Positions 22,566 through 38,200 of a DNA stretch of 64,000 nucleotides are shown here, piece by piece. How positions within the stretch are numbered: the stretch's first letter is position 1; the number at the start of each line of letters is the position of its first letter. The notes below the pieces were generated by a model that saw nothing but the letters and a program-made list of their open reading frames with translations, did not search any database and was not told the DNA's origin. Made by a program: the position numbers and the translations under genes. Source of the DNA: Cyprinodon diabolis (Eukaryota > Chordata > Actinopteri > Cyprinodontiformes > Cyprinodontidae); contig CM060083.1 of the NCBI GenBank assembly GCA_030533445.1, positions 29,513,166-29,577,165 on the forward strand, written 5' to 3'.

Positions 22566-24320
22566 TGTCTCTAAGATCTGACTAATGTTGGGATATTTTA
22601 AAAAAGAATGCGCAAGGGTTTACACACTTTGTCTAATGCTGATAGACACATTCCCCAAAATACTTCTTTTTGGTAATTCTGCATTGTTTCATGGTGTTTG
22701 AGGAGATTAAAAGATTAAGAGATTCATGTATTGACTCCCCTATCTCCCTCTTAAATTCCTTATAAAGTACACTGAAGTTCATTGTTTTTTCATTTTAGAC
22801 TGCAGTGTATGTTTGATTTATATGTTTGGTATTTCTACATATAGTAAATATCTACATAAGTGATCTGGATTTCTTGGCCCAGATAAAATATTAAGGAACC
22901 TCATAGAATTGTATTTAAAATATATAAAGTAACTTGTTTTTACAATATTTAATATAGCAATTTAGAAGTAATGCATGTGAGTTTGGTTTAACTTATTTAT
23001 ATTTCTCTCTTTGTGCTACTATGGATTCAAGGTTTCAGGAGAACATAGGGACAGCCCTCAATGATGCATAGAGAAATGTAACTGACATGTTGTGGAGGAG
23101 GTACTGGGAAAGGGTCAAATCTTTTACCTGCAACTAAGACACTGACTTATGTTTGTCTCCATGGCAATGTCTCTGAGTCCAACAGATATACTTGTGAGTT
23201 TGAGGCGAACATCTTTCCGTGCACAAAGCTCAGGGTCTGTTTTAAGACAACCTTATATTGCAGTGAATATCAGTTTTGTGAAACTGGTGCAATAATAAAA
23301 GTAGAAGAATATACAAACATCTCTACTGCAGTTAAACAGTTGGAAAGCATAAAAGACTGGACACAGACTGGTGGGAAATTATGGCTGAACAAGGAAATAC
23401 ACACCGTCTCCTTAGGGAGATTCTCTTGTGTGTCCCTTGTAAAAAAATTTAAGCGGTATGTCCTCAAGATAATTTCCAGCCCACACAGCCGATTGTTACC
23501 ATAGAGATTTAACGTGGAATGGTGATTATTTAATTGATTTTGACTTTTTAATGAACAGTAAAATCTGCACTACAGCCGGAAGGTAATATGTGGAAGCATT
23601 TCAAACTCTTACAAAGTAGTTCCAAATAAGTTCAAAAAACAGACTGAGAATCAAACTTTTACAAGTTTGTTGCATCTTAGACCTAAAACCAAAAACAGTA
23701 ATAATGAATGACCTCAGGAGGAATGTAACCTATTTGCCACTGAAGCAGGTAGTTGCCTAGGAGACCAGGAGACACTGTTGCTATAGATAAAGGTGATGCT
23801 GACTTCTTGTTGAAAACTCCCCCTGTGTGGCACATCATGGGGGCCAAAACCTATAGCAGTAATGGATACCTTCACAACAACATCTGGGCATACCAGTTGG
23901 TCACCAAGGAAACTGAATACGGACTAGTAGAGAGAAGTAAGCCTAGTGCTGATTATGGAGTTACACCAACTTCTTCTTGGGCAATGTCCTTAAAGTGTTA
24001 AATGAAAGAGCCAAATTTAATTGATTATAAGGGATGGATTAAGAGTATCATCACCCGTTGACTAGCATAACAGTGGTTTACCAATGACACTAAAATTAAT
24101 CTAGCAGTAGGTGTTAAGATCCCCTGTGTCTAGCATCAGAGAGGTTGAACCCCAAACTCTAATGGATTTTGAGGAATACCTATACCCATTGATCAACAGA
24201 TGGTTACCTTGGAGATTGAAAGTGAACCGTTTAATTGAGTCATTGGTGATCAAGGATTTACTCTGTCTGAAGTTCGGCATACACTTTATGATTTTTTTCA
24301 GTGGTGTCAAAAGATAGATA
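22566..24320. other. No gene recognised
   Basis: AT-rich. Around 23750 there is 'gttgcctaggagac', which resembles an RFX/X-box half-palindrome; similar 'caaggaaact' and 'ccttggaga' motifs follow within 500 bp. No function can be claimed. Confidence 0.35.
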
Positions 24321-24956
24321 CTGCAGTTAAAAAAAAAAATCTGGTAAAAGTTCAAGTATCAGCTTGACCTCTTTACTCAAGGAAAATTGAAAAAGTATGT
24401 GCTCCAAAAACTACTTAAAGTGTATAAGTATAAATTAACCTTTAAATAAAAGACAGTCAGATGCCACAATATGAATTGAAAGCTCAATTTTTCAACTATT
24501 TCTTTGAGATAGGGTCAAGGATGAGGGAGGTCTTGTTTGTCTCGGTCTCCATCTCACAATACGCTCTCACCTGTGTCCGACCTTTCAGATATTTTGACAT
24601 CTTTTTCTGCATCCAACATTGCAGCATGGCATAGGCAATTCAAGTTTGCAGTTTGAAGACCACCCTCTTGTTTCTGATGATTTCCTTCAGCTAACCAATG
24701 AGTGTTTGCATTATATGACTCATCCAATAACACTAGTTTTCACTAGTGCTGGAGATGGGCATCAGCACCCCTCGCGACCCCACTTGGGAAAAGCGTGTCA
24801 GATAATGGATGGATGAAATAGAAAGTGTGAAAATGTAATGAGTAGAAGAAAAAGTAGGAAAAAAAATAAGTAATGGAGTAAAGTATACAGCAGATACCTA
24901 AAAAGTGTACTTAAGTACAGTAAGAAGTATTTGAACTTAGTTACTTAACACCTCTG
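24321..24956. mobile_element. Degraded hAT-type element related to the one at 56.4-60.3 kb
   Basis: Left part reads 'tctggtaaaagttcaagtat', 'cctctttactcaagg', 'aactacttaaagtgtataag'; right part 'gtgtacttaagtacagtaag' and 'agttacttaacacctctg'. These match in order the interior and right end of the element at 56366-60259. About 370 bp of other sequence sits between them, including a SINE/LINE tail at 24740-24816. The left terminus is missing. Confidence 0.45.
24740..24816 (+). repeat. Repeat 3' tail with GGATGGATG end
   Basis: Reads 'ctggagatgggcatcagcac', 'gcgaccccacttgggaaaag', 'ataatggatggatg', the same tail as at 31440-31632. It is the 3' end of a common fish retroposon; only the tail is present. 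Confidence 0.5.
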
Positions 24957-25438
24957 GATTTTTTGCCTTTTCCCGGACGATTTTCCAGTCGTGCAATAAT
25001 TTTTTCTATCAGGCCAACTTTAAGCCTAATCGTGCGTTGTGTAGGTACAGGGGGTATTGGGGGCGATCAGCCTCTCAAGACCACCCCTCAATCAGGAATC
25101 GTAAGGTCAGGAGAAAATCAAGCATGTTGGAAATTCAGCCGTCGTGATCTGTGAACATTTAAACCCTGTGGTTTTGTCGTACATTTTGAGCCTATAGCTG
25201 CATGCAACAATCGCATAGTGTATCCCCGCCTTTATTAGACACATTCCCTCATGTGTCGCATCAAAAACCTAAAATCTGAAGTGCAAAAGGATTTCTTGCA
25301 GACTGCTGATGCTGTTTGCCATTGCAGCAGTTGATTATCATGGTGGCAGAACACAGAATGGTAGACAGACACTGTGATATGATTAATTAAATAGTTACAC
25401 AAGGATTATTGGTCAGCAATTCCCATGTTTGCTGCTTC

Positions 25439-26778
25439 CAGTGTTGGGCACGTTACTTTGAAAAAGTAATTAGTTATAGTTACTAGTTACTTCTCCCAAA
25501 AAGTAACTGAGTTACTAACTGAGTTACTCCACAATAAAAGTAACTAGTTACTAGTAAAAGTAACTATTGCGTTACTTTTGCGTTTCTCGCCCCGTAACCC
25601 TCACCACCCAGCCCCCACCTTCTCGCCGTGTGTTTCCAAAGCCAGCTGAATAGAGCGGATGACAAAGACAAGAACCTGCAGAGAGTTTTGCATTTCTTGT
25701 AACTCAACGTAAATGACATCAGGGGGGAACGTCATATGAAGTTTTTTAACAGGGCATTCAGATCTGGTGAGTATATGAAATTAATAACTGGGGATGTCTA
25801 ATTCTGAAATCCTGTGTGTTTGGGTTGTTATAGATACTGTAACATCTATCTATCTAGATGTATACTCTGTGTGCGACATAAAATATGGATCTCCATCCCT
25901 GCCACAAAGGCCATCAATAATGTTTAAAATAAAAAATACAGTAGGTTGAAAATTCAGAGTATCCATCCATCCATCCATCCATCCATCCATCCATCCATCC
26001 ATCCATCCATCCATCCATCCATCCATCCATCCATCCATCCATCCATCCAGATTTCTCCCTTTCTTCATATACTGTAGGCTATTATTTGATCGTTCACGCT
26101 CTCCATAGTTCTCCTGTGGCGCGAGCACAGGGCGACTGTTGCGCGCCTTTAGCGAGCATGCGCGTTTCCTGTCGCTTGCGCGGTGACTCTTGCCGCCTGC
26201 GCTGTGCGAAGATGCAGAGGAAACCGTTATGTGGTGGAGAAACGCAGTTCGACGTAACACCGGTATTTCCATGTGGAAAACGCTGTTTTGCTGCTGGAGT
26301 CATCCTCACTCTCCATCTCTCTGTGTGTGCTGTACGTTAACAACCGCCAGCGGAAACACCCACCTACCCAACTGACACACAGAATCTCACTATACATCAG
26401 CCATTCTCTTCCTCCCCTCTCTCATGACAAGGCGCGCACCTCTGGATGACCTAAAAAATAATCTTTAATATCTCTTAAACAAAAGTAGCACAAACAATAT
26501 TTTTTTCTGCACAAATCTGCACTAACGTTGCACTAACCATTCAGTCTATTTGCAGAGTTTTTTGACGTGGGTGGGGTGTCAGCTTCAAGCAGCTGCGCAC
26601 GAGTCCTATCATGAAAAAAGGTTCATTGTGCGACCTGAGTAACGCGCAGTAACGGGGTGTCTGCAATGGTAACTGCGTTATAGTTACAGTCAAAGTAATT
26701 AGTTAGATTACTCGTTACTAAAACAAGGTAACGGCGTTAGTAACGTCTTTACTTTCAATGCCGTTAGTCCCATCACTG
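25439..26778. mobile_element. hAT-type non-autonomous element, copy 1, 1340 bp
   Basis: Begins CAGTGTTGGGcacgttactt and ends gttagtCCCATCACTG, and is flanked by a perfect 8-bp duplication, GCTGCTTC, at 25431-25438 and 26779-26786. The first ~130 bp and last ~120 bp are dense in GTAACT/AGTTAC repeats that can fold on themselves. The interior has a CpG-rich block (about 26110-26290), a (ATCC)n run and a T-rich stretch. No transposase frame; the 140-codon minus-strand frame is created by the microsatellite. Nearly the same element stands at 44852-46061. Confidence 0.9.
25961..26049. repeat. (ATCC)n microsatellite inside hAT copy 1
   Basis: About 22 tetranucleotide units. The sister element at 44852-46061 has 8 units at the same site, so the difference arose after the copies separated. 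Confidence 0.95.
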
Positions 26779-26786
26779 GCTGCTTC

Positions 26787-27586
26787 CAACAGTAATAATA
26801 GCTGTTATGGATCTCTCTGGGACTACCTCCACACTTTGGCAGTACAGTAGTTTGTTTCCAAGGAGACTCTTACCAAGGAGTCACACTGATTTTTTTTTAG
26901 GCAAGTTTCCCTGCTGCTTGAACATCAAGAGATATCATGGATGCTGCTAACCTTCCAAGTACACTTTGATCTCCTACATCTAAAGAAAGATGCCATGCTG
27001 TATTTATCCTCTGGACAACAGAAACATTTTCAACATATTGTTGCTACACATGAAATGTAAAGAAATTACTTCTTTTGTGTTCTTAAACCTATCAACACCC
27101 ATTAAAGCAGCATTGTAGTTTTGTCTGGCACATTCTGTTTCTCAACTGATTTTAAACAAACAAGAGCCTGTCTTCACAATGCAATATGTGGTGAGAAAAA
27201 CAGGAAACCCCAACTCTGCTCACAAACATCATAGTTATTTTTTTCTACCAGAGACATGATGCAATGTCACATGTGTGACGGGTCCTGACAAGATCCGGTA
27301 GTATCCCACGATGTGACACAGCACAGCAGGATGGCATCATGAGCTTACAACACACTTCCTGCCAAAGGGAAGAAAAGAAAAAAAAAACATACAACGGTGC
27401 TTTTCAGGCAGTTAAAACGGAAGTCAAAAGTGGCATCTTTTCCAGATTATTCATGCAAAATAAACAAATGATATCATTATATTAGCTGACAAACAATCAG
27501 GTAGAATCAATCAGATAATGGGTAACAGGTAAAACGTCCCTAAAGTACTGCCATGAAATGGTCATCTTATTAGATGATCTTATTAA
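26787..27586. other. No gene recognised
   Basis: Spacer between the hAT copy and the SINE. Nothing supported. Confidence 0.4.
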
Positions 27587-27812
27587 AGCGGCTGGCTACC
27601 TCAAGTGGTAAGTCACCTGTCCTGCAAACAGGAAGCCTGGGTTTGTATCCCAGCTGGGGGGAATGGGTTGCTGCTTCACGCTAATGCCTAGTGGTTAGGG
27701 TGTTACGCTTGGAATCCTGAGGTTCTGAGTTCAAGCCCCTCTCTGGGTCCACCCCTTGGGGGTGGGTTAAATGCAGAGAGTTGCTCTGTACTTTAATAAA
27801 ACGGACAGATAA
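27587..27812 (+). repeat. Compound SINE with two tRNA-like heads
   Basis: The first head keeps tRNA geometry: an anticodon arm with 5-bp stem CCTGT/ACAGG and 7-nt loop (27616-27632; loop triplet TGC at 27623-27625, Ala-like) and a T arm with 5-bp stem CTGGG/CCCAG and 7-nt loop (27637-27653), separated by a 4-nt variable region. A second tRNA-like head follows at about 27685-27740 (box A-like TGCCTAGTGGTTAGGG; box B-like GAGTTCAAGCC). The tail reads 'ggtgggttaaatgcagagag' and ends 'actttaataaaacggacag'. A SINE by family logic; two heads in tandem may be one compound family or two adjacent insertions. Confidence 0.65.
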
Positions 27813-30800
27813 AGAAGAAATAAAAAACACGGCTGAAAAAAGCTGAGGTGGAGGAGTGCTCTGTTTGTCTGCCCATGAACTCCCAACACACCAAATTCCA
27901 TTCCTTTCTGGAGCCAACAAGTAGAGGTATAGAGGGACACAGGGTATACAGGGATAATATGAAAACAATACACAGAAGAGAAAAATCAGCACTTTCTCAA
28001 AAACAAACAATTCGTGCATAAATATGATATGTTGATTATTAAAATAGTGGTTCAAAACAAAGATGTGATTAGTTCATTATGATATTATATTACAGGACTT
28101 AACATTTACTCTGAAATCTATATCCAAGCTGCTAAAATGCTTTTTCGTTCAGACAGATGCAAATCTCATGCACAAAGTCAAATACATGCAAAGTATGGTC
28201 AGTTGAGGCAGGATCCAAAGAAACCTTAAACCAGAATGTTTGCACTGTGTGGAGGTCACATTGTTGTCTTCCACATGTTCTACTGACAGAAATCTGGATG
28301 CTTAATATTTTGAGGTGACAGAAGCTAAAACAAGCAAAGTATGGCTTTAAGTGTCAAACATATGACACAAAGAGCAATTCCAATGAGCCGGAATATGGGC
28401 TCATAGGAGGGAAAATGCAAAATGCAGTTTGCAGTTCAGCTCAATACAGGGATGCATAATATTAAATTTAGGCTTCCTTTAAACTCTTCTTCTCAGGTTT
28501 TAAAGATTCTTATATAAAACATCTCAGCAATCATTCTCCGGAAGAATTCCAAAAGTCTGGAGTTAATGGAATTAATAAAAATGTATCTAATTAAGAACAT
28601 TTTTCTTAAATTAAGTGCATTTTCTCTTGAATTGAGCAGGTAAGTGTGATTGTTTGCCAATAGAACAAGACAATTAACATTTAAAATAAGAAAAAATAAC
28701 TGAAGTCTCTTATATCGAGTGTATAATATCTAATTATCTTATTCTAAGGCTAAGCATACTCATTCCATTGGCAGATCATCTTATTTACCCTCTCAATATA
28801 ACCCTCCTATTTTAAGAATTTTTTTACTAATTGTAAGAGCATTTTTGCAGTATATGGATTGCGTCTAACACAAATAAGGCTTGAAATTATATACTCTCAT
28901 ATACATACATGAAACCCCACTACAAATGGGTTAGAAGGAAACATGTTCATAAACCATCTTCTTAAAAATGGACCATGCAAAAGAGAAAGGGGATAGACCT
29001 TACCAAGACAAACTAGATCCTGTGATCTACTGTAGGTTTGGATCTAAAGGTTCGGTTTCTCAAAAAAGTCTTGCATCTATAAAATTATTTCATGTAAATT
29101 ATTATTATTACCTGCCTCCGCTCTCTCCAATAATAGAGGAAGAATTTCTTAATTTTTCTTAATTAGATAAAGAAAAAATATCATTCAGCACATCCAAGTC
29201 CTTTCCAGATACGACAAAAAATAATCCAAGAGAAGGAAAACATTTGGGCTTCTAATTATTCCACACTCTTGGTATAGGCTACCACAGTAAGAGAGTGATG
29301 ATGTCATAGGTTTGTGACCGGTGTGCAATCTCACATCATCACAGGTGAAGAAGACTTCTTGTTTGTTGCTCTGTGTGATGATTTGTCTGATTGGAGTAGA
29401 ATTAATAGGACAGGAATTTATTCAGCAATCCAAAATATTTTATTTATTTATTTTCTTTATTTTATTGGGGCAGCACCATTTGGAGACTGCACAGGCTCTT
29501 TTATGCTTATTTAGAAAAAATCCCCCATACCATTTAATTTCTTGAGTTCTTGCAGTTCCTTGTACCACGATTATGGTGGTGGACCATCTTATACATTGTT
29601 TTATTTATTACATATAATAACACTTTTATTTTTATAATATTTTCCTTTTGCATTTATAAACACTTCAACACAGCCAATATGACATTTATTTATTAGCTTG
29701 ACATTTATTAGGCCACCCATTTATTAATATTTAGTGGCTCCTTAACTGATGTATGATATACTGGCTGCTGGTTTTTCATGTTTCATGCCATGCAACCTGG
29801 TTTCCATTCTGATTTAATGTCTGGGCCACGTTTTTGTTAGAAAACCTATTTGACCAAGTATTATTATTTGACCCAAGCCTTCTCCCTCAAATCAAAGCAA
29901 TTTTGTTTATTTTTTATATTTTTATTTGAATAAGGACAATGCACATTCATCAACATGTAAGCAAATGTGCCAGAATTAGCACAACAGCTAATTTGCATCC
30001 GCTGTCCTAAGGCAGGTAAAAACCACAAGCATTAAACAAGATGCTACAGGAGGGAGCAGAGTAGACACAAACAAATAATATGCCGATAAAATAAAATCAC
30101 AATAAGAATAGGTGAACAGGCCAAAGAAAACAGATAAATTACCCTATGAACACATGTCTGCTTAGTTTTCAAACAATGTTTCAGGAGGTTTCAAGGTGCA
30201 GTGTGACTGCAACCTTTTGGACAGATTTGGTCCTACACAATACATTCTCCTCTTGTTAAAGTCATAGTCTTTATTCTATTAGTATTTTTTTGTGGTTATA
30301 AAATCTGTTAGTGGAGAAGGAGTTAGTCCATTTAAAACCTTAAAGTTAATGCTTTAATAAAAGCTAATAGCAGTCTAGGCTCAATCTTCTCATTAACTAG
30401 AAGCTAATGGTTTTATAAAATTCGGAAAAGGATGTTATTCCAAATGTTTACGAATACATCATGCTCATCAAAAACCAGTGATAATAAATTCAAACTATTT
30501 CACACAAGAGTTGTTCTTTGAGTAAATTAAGTATCTTTCCTTTTTGTTAAACTGACCTTTTTTATTGCTTTTTTAAAAAACAACATGATGACATAGCAGG
30601 TTCCTTTTCTGGTAATAACCTGATATGAAATTAATGAGAATCTGTCGCAGCATCTATCGGGAGCAGACAGGGGTTAAAAAGGTCACCATGTAATGCCAAA
30701 GACACACCTGCTTTTCTCATACTCCAGGTAATTGTTAGTTGAAGGATTGCACAGGAATGTAGTCACCTGGACAAAATCTTCATCTCTCTGATTTGTGCCC

Positions 30801-31439
30801 TTCCGAGCTGTGCAATCTCACAAAGTTCAGTGACACACAGAAAGTAATCCAACAATGTACAGAGCGAGTTAGGATGTGAAATTGAAACATCAGACCTGTA
30901 GTTCCTCTCATCTCATTTTTCCTGGGCTTTAAAGCAGCTCCTTCTGCTGCTAAAAGGGACAAAGGAACGATCACACAACTAACCAACAGTGCGAGCGAGC
31001 GTGCTCCCGGGCTCTCACATTCCCTTCGGAGGGCACACCGCAGCCTTTCATCTTTTTTCCTTCCCTCTGCATCTATCCTCTCATCTCTCCGCTTTTTGCT
31101 CTGCCTTCTGAGCAGAGTTCAAACACTGGGGACCAGTTTAAATACTGAAGGTTCCCACTGCACTGCTCCAGTGAAGTAGAGCATATAGTAAAACATAAGA
31201 AGCTCCAATTTTCACTCGAATCAAGACCCACATACTTCTTCTACTTTAGTTTGAAACATATAGTGTCCTTCATGTTCATTAGAACCCTGTTTAAGAAGCA
31301 TTAAAATTGTTTTTACATATATTAATTTTTTCTGACAGTAGCATAATATCACATTCAGATATTTTATAACAGTCTGTTAACACTTTAAACAGACTCCAGA
31401 TGCTTTTGGGACACAAACTTTATAACTAGTGGGTCCTCT
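27813..31439. other. AT-rich tract, no gene; one possible old LINE piece
   Basis: A stretch at about 29930-30110 ('aaggacaatgcacattcatc', 'gcaaatgtgccagaattagc') resembles a reversed LINE 3' end common in fish, but I cannot confirm it. A GC-richer, smoother stretch at 30700-31060 may be conserved non-coding DNA. No exon supported. Confidence 0.35.
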
Positions 31440-31632
31440 CTTTCTCTTTAGGTGTGAGTGTGTGCGTAAATAGTTGTTCGTCCTATTTCTCTCTGTGTTG
31501 CCCTGTGATGGATTAGCGACCTGTCCAGGCTGTACCCCTCCTCTCACCCGTAGACAGCTGGAGATAGGCACCCGCACCCCTCACAACCCCATTTGGGATA
31601 AAGTGTGTCCGAAAATGGATGGATGGTCCTCT
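31440..31632 (+). repeat. Fish retroposon 3' end with GGATGGATGG tail
   Basis: Reads 'gtgtgagtgtgtgcgtaaat', 'gatggattagcgacctgtcc', 'cagctggagataggcacccg', 'aaaatggatggatgg' in order. This is the same tail type as at 24740-24816 and, in decayed form, 5695-5945. Confidence 0.6.
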
Positions 31633-35215
<3,583 letters not shown>

Positions 35216-38200
35216 GCTTAAACATCTTCACATTAAATTTGTTAAATTCTACTAACAGTATGTAAACAAAATTAATAAACAAAATTGATTCTTTAAATTT
35301 AGATAATCATTGAAATAATCTTACACAAATATGTTTACATTTTTTAATTAATTATTAACTATATTAATCAATTCTATCCTTATATTTATTCACACAAACT
35401 TTTGGACAACTAACAATTTAAATTGTATGTTTTACTACTCAAAGTCCAAAAAAATTCAGTTTATGAACAGCAGCAAACTGATCAGTTTAGAAAAGTAATT
35501 GAGGTAATATATATCTGTACCCCAAGGGCTTATGGCAAACAATACCAAATACACAAGAGCTGTGAATCCCCTCTTAAACTAAAAACCCTAAGTTAAAGGT
35601 ATTGTGGAAAACCCACCCTCTCTACTTAAAAAAAATGCACATGCGAGAGCCTGCATGGGCCCATTTCTCCTCGTGCATGCTCTGTTTAAAAGTTGCTGTT
35701 CTCATTGCTCATGCAAGCTTACTGTGTCCAAACATCCAACGTAACCCATTAAATCCCTCAATCACGATATAGAGCAAGGACTATATAATGGACTTTGTAG
35801 TGAACTCAGTTAACTGACCGTTCGGACTGGTGATCACTTCCCCGTTGGTTCACTGTGCGGTGTCTGCGCCATCTTTGTTATAAGTCGCCGCAGTCAGGTA
35901 GCGGTGAGCTTCAATGACTGTCTAAACCTTAGTTCACCACTCATAAAGGCCTTAAAGTTTGCATGCTCAGAAAAATATAGCTAACCGGACGAGCATGTAG
36001 GACGGTCTTAGTAAACATTTCACCAGGATGATTGACAATTAAGACCACTTATATAGATGATCCACCCGGATATAAAAGATGTAGTCTTCCAATAAAATTT
36101 GACTGAAACTGAAAAATTAAAGACATCAACATAAAGATTTAAAAGTGTGGTTAGAGATAGATTGACTGGGCTGACCAGGCCTGAGATTCATCATCTTTGA
36201 TAAGTCTATATTTGGACAGGGTTCAAGAAGTCTAGTTTTACAAATTTTCTTTTAGCCAAACATAGGCAAACGTTATTTCATCTTAACTGGCCATTGATGT
36301 TTGGTTTTTATAAAGGCAGCTCAACATTATAGCATTTAGTCAAGTTTTTTTTTTTACAGTTTTACACTGTATGAAACTCTATCTTTTTGTCTAATATAAA
36401 AACTTCCTCCCCTCCAAGCCTCATAATATTTTTTTTCCTAAACTGATACACTCATTCATAATATGACCAATTCAAGCATACCATAATAGCTTTATAATTT
36501 CCCAGTCCCCCATTTTCTTAAATTCTAACCAAAATGCTATAGGAGGGCTTATTATCAAAAATAATAAAATAGCTAAAACATTTTGATAAACCTGTTATTA
36601 TTAACATGCTAAAATGCTTGACTAAGCTAAAACTCTTTTAATGGCTTCCTAGAGTGAAGTTTTATAGCATTTCAGAGAGAAAATTATATTTATTAAACAT
36701 AAATATCTTTTAAATTTGTGCTCCACATTTTACAGAGATACAAACATTCGCATTAGCAGACATGACTAATGCTAAGAGTCATAATCTGTGCCACATTAAG
36801 TCCCTTTAGATCTTAAATGTAAAGCCTAATGAACCTGAAACAATCTTCCTTCTGGACCTGGAACCCCTTAACCACTGATGAATGATTATAATGAATATAA
36901 ACATAATAACTCTTATTTAATAACGCTCTATAGCTAGCATAGTGTTGGCAAATAGCATCTATTAAAGACAATTATGTTGACCCATTGTGAGTGAGACCAC
37001 GGCCTTTTATCCCTTGCATTTATCTAAAAAATGCTCTTGCAAATCATTTCCTAACAAATTAATAATAGGTCCATTGAGAGGCAAAATAACCAAAGTCAAG
37101 GCAATGTGTAAGCACTGAGCTAAAGGACCGGCCACCTGCCGTGGGTTGTATCAGTCCCCACAGTGGGAATCCACTGATCGAGGGGTTTCACAGGGAAAGA
37201 GCTGGATAGACAGCTCCAAAAAACCAAGAAATGAAAGCATACGATCAATCAGTGCTATGACTCAGGGCTTATTCCGTGTTGATAATTAGCCAATCGGAGC
37301 AGGTTGGGTTGCGGGAGCTCGCCAGGCAGGTGCTCAAAGGTCCTCGGGGAGCTTGAATGGTCTCTTCCCTTCATTAACTCTTGTCGTCCTCTCCCCTTGT
37401 CCCTCTGATCCGGCGAGCAGCCGAGGCTGCTGGGTAATTCAGTCTCCAGTCTCTGAGGTGACCCTGAGCCGCAGGGCTGAGGGAGATGAGGATACAAAAC
37501 TTCATTTTAACCTTTCTCTGACTCCTTTTCTTCATTTCTTGAACCAAAATGGCTTTCTGTAGTTAGTTCTTTGTTGCTGAAATGGACCAGATATCATAGC
37601 CCTTTTACCGTCTTTCTGACCTCCCAATCTTTAGACATATAGGTCAGAGGAAAAAAGATAGTCGCTCTTCTCTTTTGTATCTTTATCTTGCTTATTCCTT
37701 CACTGTCTCGCTGCCTGTCCAACTGTCTTCAAAGAAACGGAAAAAAAAAGAAACGCATTTTCCACCCATGTCACTATTTGCTGCACTTTATAGTTTTTTT
37801 TTATTGCACTTCTTAGCTGATTGCTCACATTTATTTACAACAAATGCAGTGATGAGGTACTGATGTGAATGCAGCCGGCATATAAATGCCATATTCAGCC
37901 CCTGCTTGCTCATAGGGATGCACTATCTAGCTTTCACTTGAGCATCTTTTTCAATTCCTTATTATGATTTGCAAACTTAAACCACTCAGGCTCATCCCCT
38001 GGATTTAAAATATATTGTAGTGATGCTTTTGGAAATTAAAAAAGAATAAAAAAAACTCAAAGGGGGTTTAAATATGATTTAAAGTCAGAAAACCGAGCCA
38101 TCATCCAGTTTTAATAAGAGAAGAGTGGAGTTCCTTGTTTCACAGAAATCTGCTAACCCAGCATGCACACACACACACACATCATCCGTGCTTGCACTGC

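Noticed and set aside
23745..23770. RFX/X-box-like motif gttgcctaggagac
   Set aside because: A single imperfect match in noncoding DNA with no promoter nearby; expected by chance at this scale.
25961..26049. Possible CRISPR-like or satellite array
   Set aside because: Simple tetranucleotide repeat without spacers; the organism is a vertebrate.
25850..26272. 140-codon minus-strand frame with Gly-Trp-Met-Asp repeats
   Set aside because: It is created by the (ATCC)n run inside a hAT-type element. The second copy of the element has the frame shortened by repeat length, so there is no sign of a conserved protein.
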